The notes beneath the pieces were generated by a model. That model saw only the letters and a program-made list of their open reading frames with translations, searched no databases and had not been told where the DNA came from. DNA of 40,061 nt from Candidatus Omnitrophica bacterium CG22_combo_CG10-13_8_21_14_all_43_16 (GTDB lineage Bacteria; Omnitrophota; Gorgyraeia; Gorgyraeales; Gorgyraeaceae): NCBI GenBank assembly GCA_002771475.1, contig PCTH01000001.1, forward strand, positions 1 to 40,061, read 5' to 3'. Of the stretch, positions 31,787 through 40,061 are shown in pieces (within the stretch, counting starts at the first letter, position 1; each line of letters begins with the position of its first letter). A program made the position numbers and the translations under genes.

Positions 31787-33311
31787 TTTTCCCCTCCAGA
31801 ATGCTGTTAATCTTATTGATTAAAACATTCGGCTCAAAAGGTTTTTCAATAAAACCGGCTGCGTTCAATTTTTTTATCGACTCTTTTGTATTCTTATTCA
31901 CAAGCGCGGAAAATACGACTATAGGTATATTTTTTGTAGCAAAATCTGATTTCAGCCTCTTTGAAACCTCGAAACCATCCACTTTCGGCATCATGAGATC
32001 CAGCAGTATAAGATCAGGCTTATTTTCTTTGGCAAGCCCCACGCCTGTATCACCGTCCGTGGCAGTAATAGTGTCAAAGCCTGAATTCTGCAGCCTGAAA
32101 GAAAGCATAGACGCAAGCGCTTCTTCGTCATCTATTATAAGAAGCACCTTTTTTGAAGTTACCTGATTTTTGCCGGTTTTTAAGTCTTCTTCCGCTTTTT
32201 TTAAAAGCTCTTCTTTATCCATGGCTTCATCCGGATAAACAGAAATACCGAAAATAAGAGGAACTTTGATATTTCCTTTCAGCCTTCTTATTATCGCCAT
32301 AGATCCCGGCCTGTCTGCGCATGCGATTATTACAACGCACTCCTTTTTTTTGCATCTCACCACTTTATCTCCCGGCCCCCTTATTGTATTTCTTATAATA
32401 CCCTCTATTCCAGCGGTAATATCCTCAGTCTTATATTTTGCGTCTTTTATGTCGAAGACCATAAGGCTGATCCTGGCATCATTATGCTTTGCTTTCTCTA
32501 TTGCCTCTTCTATTAAAAAATCAAATTCTTCATCCTTTTTATACAGAGGTATGGTAAATATAAACTTGCTTCCTATGTCAGGCTCCGAAACAACCCAGAT
32601 GTCCCCTCCGTGCAGCTCTATCATGCCTTTTGAAATAGCCAGTCCAAGTCCTGTGCCGCTATGCTTACGCGTCATGCTTGTATCCAGGGGGCTGAAATTC
32701 CTGAACAGATTTTCCTTGTCTTCCGCAGGTATACCGATCCCGCTATCCTCTATAGTGACTTTTATAAAATTTCTGTTCTTTATGGTTTCTTTCGCGCTGG
32801 ATACGTTTACCTTTCCATTGACTTTGTTGAATTTTATTGCGTTCGATATGAGATTTTTAAGCACCTGGCCGATCCTGTCCGGATCAAACCATGTAGGCTC
32901 TACGGACCCCCCCAGAGAAATGGTGAATTCTATATTTTTCTGCTCAGCCAATATTTTAGTAGACGCGCAAACATCCTTTATAACATCGTTGATGTTTAAT
33001 TTTCTTTTAAACATCAGGATCCTGCCTGCCTCCAGCTTGGAAAGGTCCAGTATATCTATTATAAGTTTTGTCAGGCGTTCTATGTTATTTTTGGATATGG
33101 TGAGGAATTTTTTTTGTTCTTCGCTGATAGGCCCGGCTACTCCGTCCAGAACAAGAGAAACGCTTTCTTTGATAGAGGTAAGCGGGGTCCTCAATTCGTG
33201 GGATACGACAGATATAAACTCAGATTTTATTCTGGATAATTTTTCAATTTCCTCATTTGCTTTCGAGAGTTCTTCTTTCAGGTCCTGTATTTCTTTTTCC
33301 AGATCCGCCAT
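31779..33311 (-). CDS. Soluble hybrid histidine kinase with C-terminal receiver
   Basis: The protein has no membrane segment. An N-terminal coiled coil (residues 1-28) leads into HisKA with SVVSHELRTPLTSIKES (His38), then HATPase_c with the N-box LKNLISNAIKFNKVNG, G1 DSGIGIPA and G2 GTGLGLAISKGMIELHGGD. Residues about 255-375 form an unassigned alpha/beta domain (ARISLMVFDIKDAKYKTEDI, GDKVVRCKKKECVVIIA) that resembles a degenerate GGDEF domain without its active-site motif. A receiver ends the protein (LIIDDEEALASML, LILLDLMMPKVDGFEVSKRL, GFIEKPFEPNVL). It starts 9 bases after kdsC and precedes three lone receivers and pilB. Its signal input is unknown. Confidence 0.9.
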   Translation of the reverse strand: MADLEKEIQDLKEELSKANEEIEKLSRIKSEFISVVSHELRTPLTSIKESVSLVLDGVAGPISEEQKKFLTISKNNIERLTKLIIDILDLSKLEAGRILMFKRKLNINDVIKDVCASTKILAEQKNIEFTISLGGSVEPTWFDPDRIGQVLKNLISNAIKFNKVNGKVNVSSAKETIKNRNFIKVTIEDSGIGIPAEDKENLFRNFSPLDTSMTRKHSGTGLGLAISKGMIELHGGDIWVVSEPDIGSKFIFTIPLYKKDEEFDFLIEEAIEKAKHNDARISLMVFDIKDAKYKTEDITAGIEGIIRNTIRGPGDKVVRCKKKECVVIIACADRPGSMAIIRRLKGNIKVPLIFGISVYPDEAMDKEELLKKAEEDLKTGKNQVTSKKVLLIIDDEEALASMLSFRLQNSGFDTITATDGDTGVGLAKENKPDLILLDLMMPKVDGFEVSKRLKSDFATKNIPIVVFSALVNKNTKESIKKLNAAGFIEKPFEPNVLINKINSILEGKNG

Positions 33312-33320
33312 CCCATCTCC

Positions 33321-33836
33321 TCATTTCGCGTATTCGCCGGTCACCTTATGCCATAAATCCTGTGATTTCAGAATAATCTCTATCAATTCACGAACAGCGC
33401 CTTTGCCGCCGCTTTTTTTTGTAACATAATGGCAGGAAGCCTTGACTTCATCTATTGCTTCCGGAGGCGCAATGCTCAAACCGGCCCTTTTTAAAACCGG
33501 CAGATCTATTAAGTCATCTCCCATGAAGCATACCTCTTCGTCTTTTACCTTAAATTTTTTAATCACTTTTTCGTAGATTTTAAGTTTTTTATAATCCGAA
33601 TAAACATTTGCCACATGCATATCCTTTGCCCTGCGCTTTACTATCCTGGTCTTTTTTGCTGTAATAATAACTGATTTGATGCCTGCCCTGTAGAGGAGCG
33701 TCATGCCGAATCCGTCATAAACGCTGAAACATTTTATCTCGTCCCCGAAATTATCGTATATGATGCGGCTGTCTGTCAGTACCCCGTCTACATCCAGTAT
33801 CAATAATTTTATTTTTTTCGCCCTGTCTTCTATCAC
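33321..33836 (-). CDS. kdsC: 3-deoxy-D-manno-octulosonate 8-phosphate phosphatase
   Basis: KdsC removes phosphate from Kdo-8-P to give Kdo. It is a short HAD-family enzyme (171 aa, no cap) with LLILDVDGVLTDSRIIYDN (nucleophile Asp), KCFSVYDGFGMTLL, the Ser/Thr motif SVIITAK and the C-terminal metal site CFMGDDLIDLPVLK. Related KdsC-like and N-acylneuraminate enzymes exist, but the kdsA-kdsD-kdsC-kdsB neighbourhood settles the role. Its start overlaps the kdsD stop by 4 bases. Confidence 0.95.
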   Translation of the reverse strand: MIEDRAKKIKLLILDVDGVLTDSRIIYDNFGDEIKCFSVYDGFGMTLLYRAGIKSVIITAKKTRIVKRRAKDMHVANVYSDYKKLKIYEKVIKKFKVKDEEVCFMGDDLIDLPVLKRAGLSIAPPEAIDEVKASCHYVTKKSGGKGAVRELIEIILKSQDLWHKVTGEYAK

Positions 33837-34792
33837 ACCAGCCCCGCCTTTAATAAATCCTGCACATCCACCAGGCCTATAGCCCTTTTGTTTTCATCCA
33901 CTATGGGTATTTCGTCAATCTTATATTCCTGCAAAATCCTCAACGCCTCTACGGCAAGACAGCCTTTTTTGAGCGTCCTGGGATTTTTTGTCATCACATC
34001 CTTTACCTCTTTATTGAGGAGCATTGGGTCTATGCCCAGATGCCTCCTCAAATCTCCGTCTGTAAAAATCCCTTTTACCCTTCCGGCTTTATCAATCACT
34101 GTCGCGCTGCCTGCCCTGGAAGCTGTGATGGCAAGAAGCACGTCCTTTACCTTTCTGGATTTCTTAACCATAGGATTGCCTGAGCCCTTGCGCATTATGT
34201 CTTCAACCTTCAACAACAATTGCTTCCCAAGGCTCCCTCCGGGGTGCAAAAACGCGAAATCGCTTTTCTTGAACTTTCTTTTATCCATGAGAGCTGCGCA
34301 TAGCGCATCTCCCATCGCAAGCATGCTGGTAGTACTCGCCATTGGAGCCAATCCCAGAGGACACGCCTCAACCTTTATTGACACATCCAATACAGCGTCG
34401 CTATTTTTCGCCAGGCTGGACTTTTTATTCCCTGTAATGGCTATTAACCTGGATCCTATCTTTTTTATCTGAGGCACAAGATCCACGACTTCTTGCGTCT
34501 GGCCGCTATTCGAGATAACTATCACCACGTCTTCTTTTATCACCCTGCCCAGGTCTCCGTGTATGGCTTCTGCCGAATGAAGCCACAGGCTGGGCGTGCC
34601 TGTAGAAGAAAGTGTGGCTGAAATCTTCTGGCCTATAATGCCGGCCTTGCCCATGCCCGTTACCACAACCCTTCCCTTGCAGGCATATATAAAATCCACG
34701 GCCTTCTCGAAATCCTTGTCTATATGGGAAATCAGCTCTCTTATTGAGTCAGCTTCAATTTTCAAAACTTGTTTAGCGCGTTTTTTTAGCAT
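33833..34792 (-). CDS. kdsD: Arabinose-5-phosphate isomerase
   Basis: KdsD interconverts ribulose-5-P and arabinose-5-P, the precursor of Kdo. The SIS domain spans about residues 35-165 (GRVVVTGMGKAGIIGQKISA, TLSSTGTPSLWLHSAEAIHG, VVIVISNSGQTQEVV). Two CBS domains follow at about 200-319 (AGRVKGIFTDGDLRRHLG, EYKIDEIPIVDENKRAIGLV). The 319-aa length is standard for KdsD/KpsF. It lies 6 bases after kdsA and overlaps kdsC, so the Kdo enzymes are made together. Confidence 0.96.
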   Translation of the reverse strand: MLKKRAKQVLKIEADSIRELISHIDKDFEKAVDFIYACKGRVVVTGMGKAGIIGQKISATLSSTGTPSLWLHSAEAIHGDLGRVIKEDVVIVISNSGQTQEVVDLVPQIKKIGSRLIAITGNKKSSLAKNSDAVLDVSIKVEACPLGLAPMASTTSMLAMGDALCAALMDKRKFKKSDFAFLHPGGSLGKQLLLKVEDIMRKGSGNPMVKKSRKVKDVLLAITASRAGSATVIDKAGRVKGIFTDGDLRRHLGIDPMLLNKEVKDVMTKNPRTLKKGCLAVEALRILQEYKIDEIPIVDENKRAIGLVDVQDLLKAGLV

Positions 34793-34798
34793 ATTCGC

Positions 34799-37965
<3,167 letters not shown>

Positions 37966-37968
37966 AAA

Positions 37969-38937
37969 TTATTTTAACCTTTCCATCAGTTCCTTCTGCG
38001 TAATGACAGCTATGCCTACCTTGCCGACCACAATCCCTGCCGCAATATTTGAAATATAAGCGGCGTCCTTCATATCTACGCCAAGCGCGAGCGCCAGGGT
38101 AAAAACGCTGATCACGGTATCTCCTGCGCCGGAAACATCAAATACCTCCTGCGCAACAGTTGGTATATGGGTAACAGCTCCGTTCTTTTGAAAAAGCTGC
38201 ATGCCGTTTTCCCCCAGCGTCATTAAGACGCCTTCGCAATTCAATTTCTTAAGAAGCGCTTTGCCTATCTTTAATATGCTCTTATTGTCCCTGGCCTTGA
38301 TGCCGGCTGCCTGACCTGCTTCATGATGGTTAGGGGCTATGGCTGTCACGCCTTTATAATAAGAAAAATGCTCTTCCTTTGGATCCACGGTTATAATTTT
38401 TTTCTTTTTCTTTGCTATGCTTAAGGCCTCTTTCAAAAGCTTTGCCGAAATAACGCCTTTGCCGTAATCCTCTATGACAATAGCGTCCATTTCTTCAATT
38501 ACGCCCTTGACATAGTCTATAATCTTATCCAATACCCCCGCTGAAATGCCTTCTATCTTTTCCCTGTCAATCCTAACCACCTGCTGATGATGCGCCACCA
38601 CCCTGGTTTTTAATGTTGTGGGCCTTGCGTCATCCGTGATAACACCGTCTGTATTTATGCCTTTTTCCGTCAGGCCTTCTTTAAGTATCCCTGCCCTCTC
38701 GTCATTTCCGGCAACGCCAGCTATATACACCTTTGCGCCCAGCGAGGCAATGTTATTCGCCACATTAGCAGCCCCGCCCGGCATAAATGACTCTGACTTA
38801 ACCCATACCACAGGCACCGGGGCTTCAGGAGAAATCCTGGAAACCTCTCCCCACACAAATTCATCCAGGATCAAATCGCCTATCACAAGGATCTTTACAT
38901 TGCTGAATTCGGGTATTATCTTTTTTAATTTTTCCAT
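37969..38937 (-). CDS. D-glycero-beta-D-manno-heptose-7-phosphate kinase (HldE N-domain / RfaE1 type)
   Basis: This PfkB-family sugar kinase phosphorylates heptose-7-P at C1 for ADP-heptose synthesis. It has VIGDLILDEFVWGEVSRISP, FMPGGAANVANNIASLGA (substrate region), ITVDPKEEHFSYYKG, and the catalytic anion hole FDVSGAGDTVISVFTLA. At 322 aa it covers only the kinase half of bifunctional HldE; the adenylyltransferase half is not in the window and must be a separate gene. It sits between the DHS-like gene and kdsB, consistent with a core-oligosaccharide operon. Confidence 0.94.
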   Translation of the reverse strand: MEKLKKIIPEFSNVKILVIGDLILDEFVWGEVSRISPEAPVPVVWVKSESFMPGGAANVANNIASLGAKVYIAGVAGNDERAGILKEGLTEKGINTDGVITDDARPTTLKTRVVAHHQQVVRIDREKIEGISAGVLDKIIDYVKGVIEEMDAIVIEDYGKGVISAKLLKEALSIAKKKKKIITVDPKEEHFSYYKGVTAIAPNHHEAGQAAGIKARDNKSILKIGKALLKKLNCEGVLMTLGENGMQLFQKNGAVTHIPTVAQEVFDVSGAGDTVISVFTLALALGVDMKDAAYISNIAAGIVVGKVGIAVITQKELMERLK

Positions 38938-38939
38938 TT

Positions 38940-39887
38940 TTATATTTTTTCTATTATCGCCTGGCCGAGAAGCGGGAGCAATATTTCATGCTGCCCTATT
39001 ATATTGTAACCTTTGCCGCCTGACCTTACGGGCCTCGTAACCACATTCTGATGGGGCCTGTAATGATGTATCATATCAAAATTACACGCTGTAAAATCCT
39101 TGACTTCGTAGCCAAGGTTTCTTGCTGTATTTATTGCCTTTAAAAATACTTCCGGCAGTATCACCGAAGAACCTATGTTAAGCACCACGCCTCCGCCCTC
39201 TAAAGCCGCGACCTCTTCTATTAAATTATAAAAATCTTTTATTGAAGCCTGGCCTGCCGCGCCTGCGTCAAAACTCGGGTGCTGATGTATTATGTCGGTC
39301 CCTATCGCAATGTGCACCGTAACCAGGACATCTTCTTTCACGGCATTATATAAAATACTTTGATTCCTGAAAGAAAGTTTCTCGTCATTTATCACTTCGC
39401 CTATTGCCCTGCCTGCTCCTATATCTTTTTCAACAGCTTCTTCAAGAGCGCCGTTTATATATAAAGCTGTCTCCTTTGCCATGCCGAAACTCCCGTCTTC
39501 CAGGGCATCAGACACGTCCTCTGAAGTCCTGCCTATGAGGGCTATTTCAAAATCATGTATTGCGCCTGCGCCGTTCAAAGAAACAGCCGTTATTACCTTT
39601 TTTTTCATCAATTCTATGATTACCGGATTCAGGCCGCATTTAATAACATGGGCGCCCATCATGAATATGACGGGTTTTTTCTTATTACGGGCTGAGACAA
39701 TAGCGTCTACCACTGCCTTAAAATCAACCCCTGCGGATATATTCGGAAGAGAGCTGTAGAAGTCAGAAAAGGTGGCAGCTTTTGAAGGCGGCTTGGCAAA
39801 GTCTTTATACCCTACCTTGCAAATCCTTTTTGATATAGGGTAAGTCTTTAGCTTGCCTAGGTTTATCTTGATTTTATCGTGCGCCAT
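38940..39887 (-). CDS. Deoxyhypusine-synthase-like protein, catalytic Lys not conserved
   Basis: The 315-aa protein resembles the deoxyhypusine synthase superfamily (NAD-binding Rossmann-like fold): VIFMMGAHVIKCGLNPVIIE, SLNGAGAIHDFEIALIG, and LEGGGVVLNIGSSVILPEVF. In true DHS the GGGVV motif is followed by the catalytic Lys (GGGVVKHH in the human enzyme); here it is GGGVVLN, with Leu at 236. No eIF5A substrate is expected in bacteria. A similar gene occurs beside heptose genes in Geobacter (from memory). It lies 2 bases before the heptose kinase gene and is the first gene after a strong promoter. Function unknown; a role in LPS-core or heptose metabolism is inference from context. Confidence 0.75.
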   Translation of the reverse strand: MAHDKIKINLGKLKTYPISKRICKVGYKDFAKPPSKAATFSDFYSSLPNISAGVDFKAVVDAIVSARNKKKPVIFMMGAHVIKCGLNPVIIELMKKKVITAVSLNGAGAIHDFEIALIGRTSEDVSDALEDGSFGMAKETALYINGALEEAVEKDIGAGRAIGEVINDEKLSFRNQSILYNAVKEDVLVTVHIAIGTDIIHQHPSFDAGAAGQASIKDFYNLIEEVAALEGGGVVLNIGSSVILPEVFLKAINTARNLGYEVKDFTACNFDMIHHYRPHQNVVTRPVRSGGKGYNIIGQHEILLPLLGQAIIEKI

Positions 39888-39908
39888 AAGACGTCCTTTA
39901 ATTCGAGC

Positions 39909-39937
39909 ATTTTAACATTATTAACAATAAGTGTCAA
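39909..39937 (-). promoter_or_regulatory. Near-consensus sigma-70 promoter for the LPS/pilus operon
   Basis: Minus-strand TTGACA (39937-39932), ideal 17-bp spacer, TAAAAT (39914-39909), then a short leader with AAAGGA before the ATG at 39887. An ACCTGT...ACAGGT dyad (about 39956-39980) lies upstream of the -35 box and might bind a regulator. Confidence 0.8.
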
Positions 39938-40004
39938 GGTCGCTGAACTATCCCACCTGTAATGCTTTCAATGACAGGTAACACTCATTGCTTTTGCCAG
40001 CCCT

Positions 40005-40061
40005 GGCAAGCCTACGAAAAGACGCTCGGACGCCCCAGCGAGGCGTCCTTCGCTCATTGCT
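40005..40061. mobile_element. Family C MITE-like element, truncated by window edge (C3)
   Basis: The sequence TTGCCAGCCCTGGCAAGCCT, then ACGAAAAGACGCTCGGACGC and CCCAGCGAGGCGTCCTTCGC, matches the left arm of C1 almost exactly and the ITR of C2. It continues beyond the window. It lies upstream of the promoter at 39909. Confidence 0.8.

Noticed and set aside
38940-39887. Annotation as a true deoxyhypusine synthase
   Set aside because: The catalytic Lys after GGGVV is Leu, and the eIF5A substrate is not expected in bacteria.

Overview
The window looks like chromosomal DNA from an uncultured, Gram-negative, probably anaerobic bacterium. Gene content (Kdo and heptose synthesis, Lpt export, a type IV pilus cluster, a membrane pyrophosphatase), the operon layout and the dense short dispersed palindromic repeats fit Candidatus Omnitrophota (OP3) best. 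That placement is inference, because the window has no rRNA or other taxonomic marker. Every convincing gene is on the minus strand, so transcription runs from high to low coordinates. I saw no tRNA, rRNA, CRISPR array, phage or transposase gene.

Layout in transcription order. (1) 39.9-33.3 kb: a near-consensus promoter, a deoxyhypusine-synthase-like protein, heptose-7-P kinase (RfaE1), kdsB, pyrG, kdsA, kdsD and kdsC. These make activated Kdo (CMP-Kdo), the CTP it needs, and heptose precursors for LPS. (2) 33.3-30.5 kb: a soluble hybrid histidine kinase and three single receiver-domain proteins. (3) 30.4-18.7 kb: type IV pilus/pseudopilus genes: pilB, pilC, the major pilin (with its own near-perfect internal promoter), a YfhO-type membrane protein, four minor pilins, a PilM-PilN fusion, PilO and PilP. 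(4) 18.3-6.5 kb: lipid A acyltransferase, LptC-LptA fusion, lptB, a trigger factor without its PPIase domain, clpP, a class V aminotransferase plus serA (serine synthesis), a homocitrate/isopropylmalate/Re-citrate-synthase-like enzyme, purA and a K+-dependent-type pyrophosphatase. (5) 6.4-5.2 kb: an OmpA-like lipoprotein with its own promoter, and a small membrane coiled-coil protein followed by a terminator. (6) 5.1 kb to the left edge: the classic uppS-cdsA-dxr-rseP-ispG-proS block.

The most unusual aspect is a population of short, non-coding, palindromic elements threaded through the operons. Family A (TGTCATTGCGAG...GAAGCAATCT, often with a longer composite arm) has seven sites. Family B (CTTCTCGACT...AGTCGAGAACCT) has three copies. 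Family C (imperfect ITRs around TGCC-GAAAAG-CGTC) has three copies, one of them enlarged by an inner 216-bp inverted-repeat unit. There are also several perfect hairpins. They sit in one orientation, abut or supply stop codons, may supply Shine-Dalgarno-like sequence to the next gene, and in several cases are translated in frame (LptC-LptA N-terminus, YfhO middle and C-terminus, minor-pilin leader, receiver C-terminus). Together they look like mobile palindromes that have been domesticated as operon punctuation and protein sequence.
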